A stretch of 64,000 bases of DNA from Homalodisca vitripennis (GCF_021130785.1 NC_060213.1:96774501-96838500); one strand, 5' to 3'. Counted from the stretch's first letter, positions 10,559 through 23,219 are shown. Numbers and translations: made by a program. Notes: generated by a model not told the origin, from the sequence alone.

Positions 10559-12861
10559 GATTAAGGATACCTTTAAATTATACATCAATCAAAAGCCTAT
10601 GAGTTGTTTGGAATGTTTAGTAGTTATTGATTTTCTTTTATCCCACTACTAGTTGCCAATCTGTGTGGTTTTCCCAGATGTGATTTTGTTACTAAGCTCT
10701 GTGTAGTGGAGATTGTTATTTGTATACAAATAATTTTGTTTGGACGTTTTTTTATTCGAATTGAGTAAACTTGCATCATACACTGTTGATTGTAATACTT
10801 CAGAATAACCCTTGTAGAACAAATAATATTTGAGATATTCTATAGAATCTGACTTTGTTGAGTCTGAAGTAGAAGTGTTGTATTTTATTTTAATTTTGAA
10901 GTAAAACACTTATTTAAATACTGTTCTACATCAGCTGACTTCATAAAAAGTTGGAACAAATACATTAATTTGCTTGGGTAATTGTAGTATGCTTATTTAA
11001 TTGTGTAGCTTAGTAACTGAAAATGGGTAAAATTTTGTCACTTTGCTTTTCTCTGTAAATGTAAATATAATTATAGAGTTTTTCATTTCTGAACCCCATG
11101 ACACTTTATATATTTCTGTTCAGAAAAGATTTCCTGTAATTTGGATATTTTGGTCTTTTGGAACATCTTCTATTTTATTATAATGTGAATACTTTTATGC
11201 AAGTTTTTGGCATGTCAAATAATGAATACAGTACATACTGAAATAAATATTTTTTTAAATTTTTACTTTTAAAATCATATAGTTTTATTCTCTGGTTTTT
11301 AACAAGAAAAATTATATACAACACTTAATGCATAAATGATTTTTTTATGAAATTTTTAGAGACCCTGTAAGATCCTAAAAATTAGGGCATATTTTAGAAT
11401 TTCTGATTGACGCTTTCGGGATTAAGTGCAAGTATGGACTATCAAGCCTTTAAAACCTCATTTTATTATCCCAGCTAACATAATTATTTTAATATCAAAA
11501 TTTACTACACCTGTTTGAGATTGATTTCATACTGAATTTAAAATAAGAATGATAATCTAAAAATAGAAGTACTTTTACAATAAACTAGGTAATAACATTT
11601 TTGGAGGTATAGGCTATAAACATTTGAAGACGATGCAGATAGCTTAAATAGTGTCTCAGTGATGAGACAACTCTAAGATTTGAGGTTGGGAAAGAGTTGA
11701 AACCCATCAACTCATTTCAAAATAAATCAACCCTGTCCTTTTTATAATATTTTGTTTTAAAAATAGGATAGAAAATATGGATGTTAAATTTGTAGAAAGG
11801 CTTTGATTAAAAAAACTGTACTAGATAAATTGAAGGTATGTTCTATTTATATTTTGCAACAGATATTGTGAAGTAACAACCATATTTAAGTTTCCTAATT
11901 GTGTATGAGTATTTGTTTCTGTGAACACCTTCCTCCTAATTGGTTTCTATTCATAGGAAATTCCTAATCTTAAACATAATTCACAATGTATACCAAGCAG
12001 GCAATGTATGATGCCATATTTCAATTGACATCCAGTGTTATTTTTAAGATATTCGTCAACATTTTTATCATAAAAAAAAACTAGTTGCATGCATCACTAT
12101 AAATTATGTCAAGTCTGATAAAGAAATCATAGTATTACAATTCAATATTCAAGCCCGTACAGTCTTTATCACCTTTGGACCTATCAGAGTTGGTCCATCT
12201 TGGGGTTGGTTGGAATTGAGTAATGCAAATTTTTCATTCCTAAAAGTTTTTATTTTTATTTTTAAAATAAAAACTCACCATTATGCGATTTGAATTAACA
12301 TTACAATTAGAAATAGGACTGAAACCTTTGTCAGGGATTTTATTACTCCTTTCGTCTAGTGCATAATTCCACAAAAGAATCCAAGGATCATAACCAAAAT
12401 AAAAGTAAAACACATAAAACTGGGTCTTGCTATATAATATGTTGAATCTATGTAACAACATCACTGTTGCATTTCAATTAAGTATCCTCAACTAACTGCA
12501 GACACCCACTTAACTGTCGGTTCAACTGCCCATCAGCTTAACCATGGCCGATCTAGAAAGTCAATCGCTTTTAGCTGCATTCCGTGCAATAACAATAAAT
12601 ACATGACCACAGTAGAATGTTGTCTTACATTCTTTACATTGTATTTTGTACAATTAATGCAAGGAATAAGCAGAGCGATTTGTAAACAAGTTATATACCA
12701 CGGTACGAACATTAATTAATGGTTTAAATTAATACTAAATAATATTTTATAACAAGAGTTGTCCTTATAACCTACTTTCTATCTGAACCACATTCGGTCA
12801 ATAAAGAGGGTGACCAATGTATGTCCAACTTAAAAAAATCAACCAATTTCACTTTATTCAT
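10559..12861. other. AT-rich non-coding stretch
   Basis: No supportable gene. A minus-strand open region at 10649-10990 is only weakly coding-like and changes frame near 10910. It is left unassigned. Confidence 0.4.
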
Positions 12862-13094
12862 TAACCCTTTGGAGACCAGTCAACGGCATAGACTTTATCT
12901 GACCATACTATATCATTGGTGATCTTATAAGGGTACTATTAATATATAGTCAAATATTTTACATAATTTGGTTAATGGACTTTAACAGATAGGCTTACTT
13001 TACCAAATTGTTTCATCTGTGGTCTTAAAAGGGTCAAATATTTGATATAACCTTTTGGCAACCAATCGACAGCATAAACTATAACAGATAGACT
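12862..13094. repeat. Degenerate edge copies of the 110-bp satellite
   Basis: Recognisable satellite phrases occur here with many changes: ggagaccagtcaacggcatagact, gatcttataagggtact, tagtcaaatatttt, and a second copy with caaccaatcgacagcataaac. These are two diverged monomers that match the array at 17100-18720. They lie on the far side of the LINE cluster, so the cluster sits inside the satellite array. Confidence 0.75.
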
Positions 13095-13275
13095 TTACCC
13101 ACCTCTGCAGCCCGACCAGAGTTCCGCTTGCTGAAGACAGTAGGCACTCCTGGCCATAGCCCGAATGACAATGTCCAGGGGGGTGAGGTTGAGGCAACAA
13201 TTTAGAGCTGCACCTGGCGCGCTAGGAAAAACCCAAGTGATAGCAAGGCAAGCCATTCTTTGGACAAACCAATAG
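13095..13275 (-). mobile_element. 3' part of an R1/LOA-like LINE, separated from its 5' part by another LINE
   Basis: Minus-strand frame reads WFVQRMACLAITWVFPSAPG followed by AALNCCLNLTPLDIVIRAMA. This is the post-RT block (QRxACLAITGAxRTTPTAAL-x-LLNLxPLDI) of R1/LOA-type LINEs. It continues the element at 15345-16835, which ends in [15 protein letters not shown]. In an intact element those two blocks are close neighbours. The interruption is the LINE at 13276-15344. Confidence 0.85.
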
Positions 13276-15344
13276 ACAATAGACAAGTTTCTTTATTGAC
13301 ATATTCTTAAAGAATAGTAATAGAGTCACATATTACAAAAAGTTAGCTTATAATGAAACAAAGTCAAGGTTTTTGTAGTCTCCATTCTCCATTGCAGGCG
13401 TTCAGGAACTCATCCAGTGTATAAAAAGGTTGATTTACTAGGAGGTTATGCAGTCTTCCTTGTAGGGCATTCCTCTTCAATCCTTTCATTGTATCTGGTA
13501 GAGCATTCCACAATTTCCGGCCAATGTAGGATGGCTTTTCCTCAAAGATTGCTGTGCGATGTGGGGGCAGAACATAGTTAGTTGCATGACGAGTATTGTA
13601 CGAGTGGAAGTCTTTCCCTGTTTGAAGACTCAGACTATGAGCATGTAGAATAACTTCTTGAATGTACAGAGCAGTGATAGTCTTTATGCCAAGGGCTTGG
13701 AAGGCTTGCCTGCAGCTTTGTTGAGGTTCAAGGTCAGCAAGGATTCTGATGGCTTTTTTCTGTAGGATGAGCACCCTGTTGAGGTTCCCAGCAGAGGACC
13801 CACCCCATACAGCAAGCCCATACCTCATGTGCGTTTCTACTAGTGAATAGTAAGCTGTTTTAGCTGTTTCTAAATTTCCAGTCCATTTTATGCGCCGCAC
13901 AGCATATATACCTGTGCTGATTTTTTTACACATGCCATCTACATGCTCTGTCCAGTTTAGACTTCCATCCAGGATGACTCCTAGAAATTTAACGTGGTTT
14001 TCAATTTCTACGTCAGGTATTTTTGAAATGTAGTCTTTTCTTTTACTAAAATTAATCTGTATTGTTTTTGATGGATTTACAGCCAAGTCATTTTTTTCTG
14101 CAGTATGTCAGTGCTTTGCGCAGGGAGTTGCAGGCAGTTGTATGCACTCCTTCTGCTGTAGCATCACTGATTAGGAGTGTTGTGTCGTCAGCATACATAA
14201 CACAGGTGGTGTTGTGGTCTTGGATGTATGCTGGGAAGTCATTGACAAATAAAACAAAGATGACTGGGCCTAGAACTGATCCTTGTGGCACTCCGCGTTT
14301 GACTGGTTGTGGGTTTGATTGAAAGGTGTTTTTAAGGCCATGTGTAGTGCTCTGTACTTCAACTACCTGTGTTCGCCCTGAGAGATAACTCATAAACCAA
14401 CTGTTAGCTGTTTTGATTTCCTTCTACTTTTCTTCATGGGGCAAGCGATATCAAGTGATAATTTCAAGATTCCTAGAAATATATTGTAGGCTGCATCAGC
14501 ATCAGGAGCATTATGGATGTTGTCCCAGTTTTTGTTCAGTAGAAGGGATTTTAGATTGTCTAAATTGGTTTGACTAAAATGCCTTTTAAAGGAAGTCTGT
14601 GGCAGAGTGTTTATTTCATATCTATTTATCTGGCATATCTGAGAAGTATGATCAGAAAGTCCTGTTTGTATAATGGCTGTGTCAATGTTGTACTCAGGTA
14701 TGTTGGTGCATATGCAATCAATCGAAGAGGCTGTGTCGTGAGTAATGCGGGTGGCAAGTAGGGGCAATCTTTTGATGTTATGGGTGGACAGTTCAGTTTC
14801 AAAGATAGTGTTATCTACGGTTTTTTTCATCCTGTCTATATTAATGTCTCCAATTAGCACTAGGTGTTTATTGTGTGCTTTTGTGTTGTCAAGAATATTT
14901 GACAGGACATTTAAACTAGCCCTTGTATTTTCTCTAGGTGATCGGTATACTCCCAGGATGTGTATAGTTTCACCAGTTGACTCTACCGATACCATAGCCG
15001 CTTCGCAGCAGAACTCTTGACAGAGGTGGGATATATCGATTTCTTTGGTCCGGTCTGCCAGTGCATCTTTTGCATAGATAGCTACGCCTCCCAGCTTATG
15101 GTCTTCTCTGCTGAAGTTTGCTATTAAAGAGTATCCTTGAAGATTTGTACTCTCTAATTCCCCACTTTTGAGGCCATGTTCGGTAAGGACCAGGATACTG
15201 GGATCTGTATTGTTAAGCAGATGATTTAGCCTATCAATCTTCTTATCTAGTCCGCGAATGTTTTGATGCAGTATGGTTAGATTTTTCCTGGAGCCACCGC
15301 CATCTTGGCCTCCGTTTTTGGCTACCAGACAACAGCCCCATACA
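13276..15344 (-). mobile_element. CR1/Jockey-type LINE inserted in another LINE; internally deleted
   Basis: Reading from 15344 down, an EEP endonuclease comes first: [20 protein letters not shown], then [20 protein letters not shown], and [20 protein letters not shown] with [10 protein letters not shown]. Near 14430-14390 the frame jumps from ...KKSRRKSKQ straight to [13 protein letters not shown]. The RT fingers and the first palm aspartate region are therefore missing, presumably by internal deletion. The remainder holds RGVPQGSVLGPVIFVLFVND, the catalytic VMYADDTTLL, and after a frame change near 14087 the thumb and C terminus (EKPSYIGRKLWNALPDTMKG). The 3' end on the minus strand carries AATAAAGAAACTTG followed by two copies of TCTATTG, a microsatellite-like tail as in CR1/L2-type elements. 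It cannot be active. Confidence 0.9.
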
Positions 15345-16835
15345 TTAGTGCAGGTCTTACTACGGAAACATAAAGCCAGCACAAAAGCCTTGGCTTAAGT
15401 CCCCAAAATTCACCTATCACACGTCTGCATTGAATTAAAGACCATTTCCCCCTGGCGATAACCCTTTCTAGATGAGGTCCCCAGTTGGGACCCTACCTAG
15501 GATCACGCCCAGGTATTTGACCTTGGACTTCAACTCAATCGAAGAACCTCTGAGTAGAAATGGACCAATACCCTCCATCTGACGCCTCCTGGTAAAGGCA
15601 ACCACAGCACCCTTGGTGGGGTTGACAGTAAGGCCCACCCCATCACCAGTTTCCCACCATGTTTAGAGCAGCATTGGTCAGTTCCGTGACTGTTGTGTTG
15701 AAATTGCCACTCACAAGAATCACAATATCATCTGCATACCCCTGTGCAGAGACACCACTATTGTCAAAGACATTAGCAGGCCGTCCACAACTAGGTTCCA
15801 CAGGAGAGGAGAAAGGACGCCGCCCTGGGGGCAGCCCCTCGTAGTCCTTGCACTGACACTTGCTCCCGTAAGGGTGGTAACAACCACCCTGTCTGTGAGT
15901 AAGGCCCTTATCCAGTCACATATTTGACCATCAATACCACGTCTGGAGAACGCATTGATAATTGCCTGAGTGCTCGTATTGTCAAAGGCTCCTTTGATGT
16001 TCAAAAAGACACCTATGGCTACCTCTTTCGCTGCCAGCGTCTTCTCAATCCTACATACCAATTGAATCAGGGCCTAGTCGCATGATCTTCCTGGAGTGTA
16101 GGCGTGCTGATTTGGATGTAGATGTCGCTCCAAAAGAGATCCCTCCCAAACAAACTTAGCAACCATCTTCTCTATGGCTCTGAGAAGAAAAAGAGGACAG
16201 ACATATCGGCCTGAAAGACTTGGGTCAATCCAGGCTAGCCCTCCCCTGCTTCGGTATAAACACTACTCTGGACACTCTCCAGGACAGTGGAATGTACCTA
16301 AGGGCCACGGAGGCTCTGAACAGTCTGCACAGCTGGGGAAGGAGAATATCCAGCCCCCACTGCAAACAGACCAGTCTCATCCCATCTCTCCCAGGAGCTT
16401 TATAGGGAGTAAAAGAGTTAAACACCCACTTGATCCTTCTGAAGGTTATGACACCGTGCACCAGACTTCATTGCTAATAAGTGGCGCGCCCTGTAGGTCT
16501 CCTTCACTGCCGAATAGTTGATCCTTGTCATGAACAATACAGTCCAGAAATTTTGGTCCCATCGAAACTTTTAGAACTCTCTCTGGTTTAGTAATGTATA
16601 TACCTTGATTGTCTTGGGGACCACCAAGCAGTGAGATGGGATTTTTTGCTAATAGTTTCTGAAGCTTTGCACAGCCCTGCACACTATCGATGTCAGTGCA
16701 GTTTCTTCCAGGCTAATCTCTTAGCCGTAAGGACCTTACGGTTGTACAGTGCAAGAGCCTCATGGTAGGTCTCCAAAGTAAGAGGCTTCACCATCGAGGC
16801 GAGGTCGCTCTCCGCAAAACCTGTCAGAATAAACC
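15345..16835 (-). mobile_element. 5' part of the R1/LOA-like LINE that hosts the inner LINE
   Basis: Going down the minus strand: ALALYNRKVLTAKRLAWKKL (about 16800-16740), linker, VKWxFNSFTPYKAPGRDGM-like block (seen as IKWVFNSFTPYKAPGRDGMR), YIPLSWRVSRVVFIPKQGR, VCRIEKTLAAKEVAIGVFLN, RTTRGCPQGGVLSPLLWNLV, a frame-shifted GYADDIVI block near 15730, and [15 protein letters not shown] at about 15370. These are RT motifs in canonical order. Several frameshifts separate them (near 16225, 16061 and 15720). The N-terminal endonuclease is absent. The piece continues at 13275-13095 beyond the inserted LINE. Confidence 0.88.
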
Positions 16836-16839
16836 AGCT

Positions 16840-17095
16840 TCACTTCTCAAGAGTGAGGCAGAAAATTGGCACTTTGGTTCAAAGTTGTTGAAAGATCTCC
16901 CCTGTAATGTAAAAGCACTCAAGGGACGTAGTTTTAAAAATAGGATAGTCAAGTATTTTATATCCCAAATTTATAAGTTTAGTTTATGTAAAGACAATGT
17001 TTTGACCAATTTTAATTTAGTTAAGTCTCTTACCATACTCATTAGTATTTTTAGTATTAGTTTCATTATGGAAAAATAGATTTATTATTATTATA
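16840..17095 (+). mobile_element. 3' end of a LINE on the + strand
   Basis: A + strand frame includes HFGSKLLKDLPCNVKALKGR then SFKNRIVKYFISQIYKF. This is the far C-terminal LINE pattern (G-K-LxNxLP-x-x-K-x-L-x-x-x-xFKxxLxxxL). It ends in a short TTA/ATT-rich tail immediately before the satellite resumes at about 17100. It is a heavily 5'-truncated copy of a different element from the two on the minus strand to its left. Confidence 0.65.
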
Positions 17096-17099
17096 TAGA

Positions 17100-18720
17100 T
17101 GCCTCATAGTCAAATATTTTATGTAATCCTATGGAGACCAGTCAGTGGCATAGACTGTAACAGATAGACAACCTGACTACGTTATATCAGTGGCCTTATA
17201 AGAGTACTGTATATAGTCAAATATATTATGTAATCCTCTGGAGACCAGTCAGCGGCATAGACTGTAACAGATAGACAACCTGACTACATTATATCATCGG
17301 TGGCCTTATAAGAGTACTGTATATAGTCAAATATATTATGTAATCCTCTGGAGACCAGTCAGCGGCATAGACTGTAACAGATAGACAACCTGACTACATT
17401 ATATCATCGGTGGCCTTATAAGAGTACTATATATATAGTCAAATATTTGATGTAATCCTCTGGAGACCAATCAGCGGCATAGTCTGTAACAGATAGACAA
17501 CCTGACTACATTATATCATCGGTGGCCTTATAAGAGTACCATATATATAGTCAAATATTTGATGTAATCCTCTGGAGACCAATCAGCGGCATAGACTGTA
17601 ACAGATAGACAACCTGACTACATTATATCATCGGTGGCCTTATAAGAGTACCATATATATAGTCAAATATTTGATGTAATCCTCTGGAGACCAGTCAGCG
17701 GCATAGACTGTAACAGATAGGCAACCTGACTACATTATATCATCAGTGGCCTTATAAGAGTACTATATATATAGTCAAATATTTTATGTAATCCTCTGGA
17801 GACCAGTCAGCGGCATAGACTGTAACAGATAGACAACCTGACTACATTATATCGTCGGTGGCCTTATAAGAGTACCATATATAGTCAAATATTTGATGTA
17901 ATCCTCTGGAGACCAGTCAGCGGCATAGACTGTAACAGATAGACAACCTGACTACATTATATCATCGGTGGCCTTATAAGAGTACCATATATAGTCAAAT
18001 ATTTTATGTAATCCTCTGGAGACCAGTCAGCGGCATAGACTGTAACAGATAGTCAACCTGACTACATTATATCATCGGTGGCCTTATAAGAGTACCATAT
18101 ATAGTCAAATATTTGATGTAATCCTCTGGAGACCAGTCAGCGGCATAGACTGTAACAGATAGACAACCTGACTATATTATATCATCGGTGGCCTTATAAG
18201 AGTACCATATATAGTCAAATATTTTGATGTAATCCTCTGGAGACCAGTCAGCGGCATAGACTGTAACAGATAGACAACCTGACTACATTATATCATCGGT
18301 GGCCTTATAAGAGTACCATATATAGTCAAATATTTGATGTAATCCTCTGGAGACCAGTCAGCGGCATCATAGACTGTAACAGATAGACAACCTGACTAAA
18401 TTATATCATCGGTGGCCTTATAAGAGTACCATATATAGTCAAATATTTGATGTAATCCTCTGGAGACCAGTCAGCGGCATTGACTGTAACAGATAGACAA
18501 CCTGACTACATTATATCATCGGTGGCCTTATAAGAGTACCATAGTCAAATATTTGATGTAATCCTCTGGAGACCAGTCAGCGGCATAGACTGTAACAGAT
18601 AGACAACCTGACTACATTATATCATCGGTGGCCTTATAAGAGTACCATATATAGTCAAATATTTTATGTAATCCTCTGGAGACCAGTCAGTGGCATAGTC
18701 TGTAAAATATATACTCTCGT
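17100..18720. repeat. Satellite array, 110-bp monomer, about 15 copies
   Basis: The phrase atagtcaaatatttgatgta followed by atcctctggagaccagtcag recurs every 110 bases (for example 17881 and 17991). Other constant parts are cggcatagactgtaacagat, agacaacctgactacattat and ggccttataagagtac. Central copies are nearly identical. Length variation comes from the TA-dinucleotide run before tagtcaaat and one 3-base insertion near 18366. The array continues as diverged copies on both sides (12862-13094 and 18721-19010). No open frame or promoter is evident. Confidence 0.97.
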
Positions 18721-19010
18721 ACTTTACCTGACCCTATTACATCACCTTATAAGAGTAATCCCTAAGTATATAGTCAAATATTTTATATAACCCTCCGGAG
18801 TTACAGTATTAAATACGGTAAAATATATACGAGTACTTTACCTGACCATATCATCGGTATAGACTGTAATACTACATATAGTCTACAATACTAATAATAC
18901 TGTAGTAATATTTTATATATCCTTACGGAGACCAATCAGTGCTATAGACTGTAACAGATAGACTAACTGACCACATAACATCATTGTTGGTGGTCTTGTA
19001 AAGGTTAAGG
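18721..19010. repeat. Degenerate right edge of the 110-bp satellite
   Basis: Monomers lose similarity progressively: tataaccctccggag at about 18788, tatccttacggagaccaatcagtg at about 18917, and ggtggtcttgtaaagg at the end. This is the usual decay at the margin of an array homogenised by unequal exchange. Confidence 0.8.
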
Positions 19011-22000
19011 ACAGTTTTTATGATTCAATGTCAATTAACATATCTACCTTTATAAATGCCAATTCAAGTAGCACAGTGCTTCTAGCAATCATCCTGGTCA
19101 ACACTGCCTATGTTTGCTTTTTATATTGAGACAAGTACGGTAACAGTTCATTTATTTGTCTAATTGTAACTTTATTCAGTACCAGTACTGCATATATTGT
19201 TAGTTGTATAAACATGTAGTGTCTTTCATTTTGTGTCCTGTAAAAGGGATGTTTTAAGAAGAAAGATCCAATGAAATCTTGACAAGTGAGCATGTAGATA
19301 ATTTTACATGTATGGGAAGAGGCTGTCTGATGATAATGATGGCTCAAAGCTACCATTCAGTCAAGACATCGGCAGCAGTGTTTGGTGTGTACAGACAAAA
19401 ACAATCTGCCTGTTAAACCTTTTTTTCTTTGTCAGATGTGATCTGACAGATTATAGAAGACTATACTGAAATCAGATCAGAAAAACCAAACTTTTTACAT
19501 TTTTTTCATGTGTGTGTTTGTGTTGCTTTTATGTTGTAAAATGGAACAGATGCTTCTGAGGAGAGGTGAAAAAAATGAAAAGGAGAAAATAATAATAAAA
19601 AGTAAAATAATTGAATTACTGTATTTTTATCCAATAATTAATTTTGAATATAAATTATTTTTTCTCAAACTTTAAGATGTAATGCCTAATATGATAGTAA
19701 TTTAGTAATCTGAACTGATAAGTATGTAGGGAAGGTTGCTGAGGCAAGAGAGTGACAAGTGTTACAAAGTGTGAAGCAGTACTGTAGTAGAGTGCTTAAC
19801 CTAATGTTATAATAATATGTTACACCTGAAAAAGGCCAGAAACTAATGTTTGAAGCTTTGTATTTATGTTATAAACACATAAAGCAATTATGACAATTGA
19901 TCATTGTTAAATGAACTTTGCACAAAGAAAAAAGCTCATAAAAACTGAGGGCATACAACTGTTTATAAGTTATAGAATGCCTAGTCCTCATGTTTGCATA
20001 TTGATTACAATTTTGGACCTTACTTGTGATGCAATAATGGGCAATAATTATTAAACTGCATGTCACGAAAGGTTAGGATGCAACATTTAGATGACCGTCA
20101 AAACAAAAATAAAATTATGAACCTTCGGTTGAATAACACTATTGCTAAAAAATTATATTAATTTCACTTTTGTATTGTGTGACTAAACTTCAATTATCCC
20201 TGTCTTTATAAAAAAGCATCAGGGCTTTCCAAATATTCAACAGTGATGATTGTCTGAAAAATATTCACTAGAGGAATTTTTTCTGGAGATTTTCCAATCT
20301 CCAGTAATATGAGAAATGACTATATGATTCTTTTTATCGCAGAACAATAGCAAATGCCCTGTTCCTTCACAATCCCTCATTTTGTTCCATTTTAGAAAAA
20401 GATACCTAAAGTAAGTGTACCAAATTTCAACTCGTTATCTCTTGTAGTTTCTTATTTATGATGGTTTACAAGAAAAACACAAACAGACAGACAGACAGTA
20501 AACGGTACGTTTCCGGACCCATGTGCAATGGAGTTTTTTCCTTGTTTTGATGACCTGTATCAAGTCCTGAAATATTGCACACCTTTTATGAATCACCCTG
20601 TATTGTTAAAATTAATTATGTTAATACTTTTAATTTGACTAAGTTAAGTTTTGATTTAGTTTTTAAGGTTTAGGTTAAGATAAGTTGAAAATGTCACTAG
20701 GTATATCTTTGATATAAATGTAGGACGGAAATTCAACAATAAAGAATTTTGAATTAATACAGTTGTTATTTAATATGTTTTTTAATTATAAATCATAGCT
20801 TAGATAAAATAATATAATGTTTTGACAATAATTCTAAAATATATCTTTTATTAAGAAGATCATATGTTTTTAAAGTAAATTTGTTCAGTATAATTGAATG
20901 TGGAATTATATGTTTTGATATATATATATATGAAAATTGAGTTGAATTTAGTTGCCATGATACATAAAATCTAAAATTAATGAAAGAAGTAACAAAACCA
21001 ATGCACTTAAATGCTTGGGAATTACTTTATAAGAACACCTCATTAATAATGAAGAATGCCTTATTGAAAATGTAATTACACTTTCTTCTCAATTTATTAA
21101 TAAACTAAACTGTAGCTATGTCTAATTTTTCGTACTGGCTGAAATATTTCAAAATTTTTGTGCATATTTACAAGTGTGGTTTTTTAGTAACGTTTGGTTT
21201 TGATAGGTCAAAAAATTATATTGCAAAGTGTTGTTTTACTACCTGTATTCACTATAAATTACTTGTATATTTTAAGTTATGAACGATCTACCTGGACAAT
21301 TTTATACTACTAATGAATGTGGATTGAATGGACACAAGAAAATCTCAAACACCAATGATTATAAAAAATTGTAATATATTATTTGGTAAATATTACAAAA
21401 ATAACAATGTTTTATCAACAAATTCATCACTCTTTAGAGTTAAACACAGCCTAAAAGTTAAGTCTAGACTTCAATCTATGTCTTTAAGAATGTTAGTATT
21501 AGAATACAGAGTGTAAGCTTAAAAATCAATTAAAATATACTAATTGACTTAACATTTTGTTTTTTCTAGCAATATTAGTTCAAAATAATTTATAACAGGC
21601 TTGTAAGAGAGTAGACCAGAAGACATATACGGTTTAAAGAAACCAGAATACACTGTTTAAATAAGCTCTAAATAAATCTTAATGGTTAATTATTAAGACA
21701 AAAATGGGTGGCACTTTTACACAACCATTTGAGTGGCACAGAATACAGTTGTAATAACTAATATACAACCAAATTCCATTCTTTATAACACAACCAGTAA
21801 CCACAGTTATTTACATTCATTCAACTAAATATAATCTTTAATAAAGATAATAAAAATTGTTGTTTGAGATGGATCATAAATAATCAAGACACCATCCCAA
21901 TAAATAGTAAAAATTATGATTTAAACAGGAATTGAAATATCCTACAATTTTGCCTATTTGTTGCCAAAAAAAACAACAACAATACAGACTACCTAAAAGT

Positions 22001-22442
22001 ATGTAATGCGATTAATACTAATTATGTTGAAAGTTTCTAATTGCATTCCTTGAAGTTGTTCTATACATGCAGTTATCAGAAAATGTTACTGTTGTTTCAG
22101 TTAAAAGTTTAAAAACTTATATTTTTTGCAATCTCGTACAAACTTAAAGTATAAATATACAAGCACCGATCATTAAAAAAATCACATATCGTGTAAAGGC
22201 AGAATGTGTAACAAAGCAGTTTATATCTTATTTAAATTATAGTTTAGTATTGTTTAAAGTGATGCATAGGATGAATTAAAAAAAAATGTAATTTACAATT
22301 AGAACTTAAGAAAAACTACTATAAATTAACAAATTAACCTTATTTCATATTTCAAGTTTAAAAGTCTTCAAAGGTACGATATTAATGTTCTTTGTGCTCG
22401 AGTTACAGTAAAACTAAACTACGTCATATTATGTACATATGG
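19011..22442. other. AT-rich non-coding stretch with a dispersed-repeat copy at 20405-20590
   Basis: No gene could be supported. At about 20405-20590 lies a copy of a dispersed repeat reading gtaccaaatttcaactcgtt and, after a (acag)-rich run, aaacggtacgtttccgg. Related wording (tgtgccaaatttctggc ... gatggacagacgacacgatt) occurs at about 48110-48175. A short TA-dinucleotide run lies near 20919. Confidence 0.5.
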
Positions 22443-22534
22443 TCAATTTTTAAGGTCCGATTGAGCCATGAAATTGTCAGGTAAGAAGTAATGTTGTGCT
22501 GCAGACATTCCCAAGTCCATGATACCATTCTGAG
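22443..22534 (-). CDS. Candidate terminal coding exon of an unknown gene
   Basis: A minus-strand frame reads QNGIMDLGMSAAQHYFLPDN then FMAQSDLKN and stops with TGA at 22443-22445. Two AG dinucleotides, CATCCCAG at 22535-22536 and CTCAG at 22531-22532, could serve as acceptor. The peptide looks more like host coding sequence than the surrounding AT-rich DNA. No other exon of the same gene was found, the pyrimidine tract is weak, and no AATAAA was seen within about 100 bases downstream. I do not recognise the protein. Chance or a transposon scrap remains possible. Confidence 0.35.
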
Positions 22535-22639
22535 CTGGGATGCAGGTTCATGAACATAGTCCTCCGGTTAAATGCATCATTGAAAACAAATTATTACTTT
22601 GTACAAAATTACCAATGGTTCCATCAAATTATAGAAAAT

Positions 22640-22880
22640 GTTTTTTATGGGTTCCCTGAAGGTTTTTTGGCTGAGGGTTAGTGAAGCCTATCACTCTAGG
22701 GGCTGGAAGAATATCACTTCAGTCTGTCTGTCTGCCCGCACAATACCTCAAAAACTAATTAACCTACAGACTTGAAACTTTGAATGAAGCTTCTTTTCTA
22801 TATAGGCAGCACTCAGTTCAATGATTGGACATGTCACTCTGTGGGATTTGGCTGAGCATTAGCAAATATTTTTACATTGC
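22640..22880. repeat. Dispersed repeat family A, copy 1
   Basis: Contains ggttagtgaagcctatcact, a cag-tctgtctgtctg run, aaaactaattaacctacaga, cttgaaactttgaatgaagc and ttctatataggcagcactca. The same series of phrases recurs at 23220-23400 and 53500-53600, and partly at 52650-52690. I take this as one interspersed family, probably a SINE-like or LINE-tail repeat. Its class is not determined. Confidence 0.7.
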
Positions 22881-23027
22881 TCTTATTGGAACTATAATCG
22901 CAACGAGAAAATACCTGAATAAATACATTTTTACAAAAGCTGAGTACAATCATGGGATTAACACATGTAACTTATTCATACAGTAAAAAGAAAATAATAG
23001 AGTGGAAAGTCAATGTTAAAAGTTGGT

Positions 23028-23173
23028 AAAAAGATTACACTTTAGCACACGCTTTTTCATTGTAGTACCCTTTTTTAAACTCACTGATTTGAACACTTAA
23101 AAAGATTACACTTTAGCGCACTCTTTTGCACTGCAGTACCCTTTCTAAACTCACCGCTTTTATTATTTGAACA
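23028..23173. repeat. Tandem duplication of about 71 bp
   Basis: Two copies begin aaaagattacactttagc(a/g)c at 23028 and 23099 and both end in tttgaacac. They differ by scattered substitutions and a short insertion (tattat) in the second copy. Confidence 0.75.
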
Positions 23174-23219
23174 CTGCTATAAAACTTAACTTAAATGGAG
23201 AAAAATATGAATGTATCAT

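Noticed and set aside
10649..10990. Minus-strand 86-codon frame plus an upstream coding-like piece
   Set aside because: Asn/Tyr/Lys/Ser-rich composition is what AT-rich DNA gives by chance; no acceptor or family match.
17100..18720. CRISPR-like regular repeats
   Set aside because: Units are contiguous 110-bp monomers with no unique spacers; this is satellite DNA in a eukaryotic genome.
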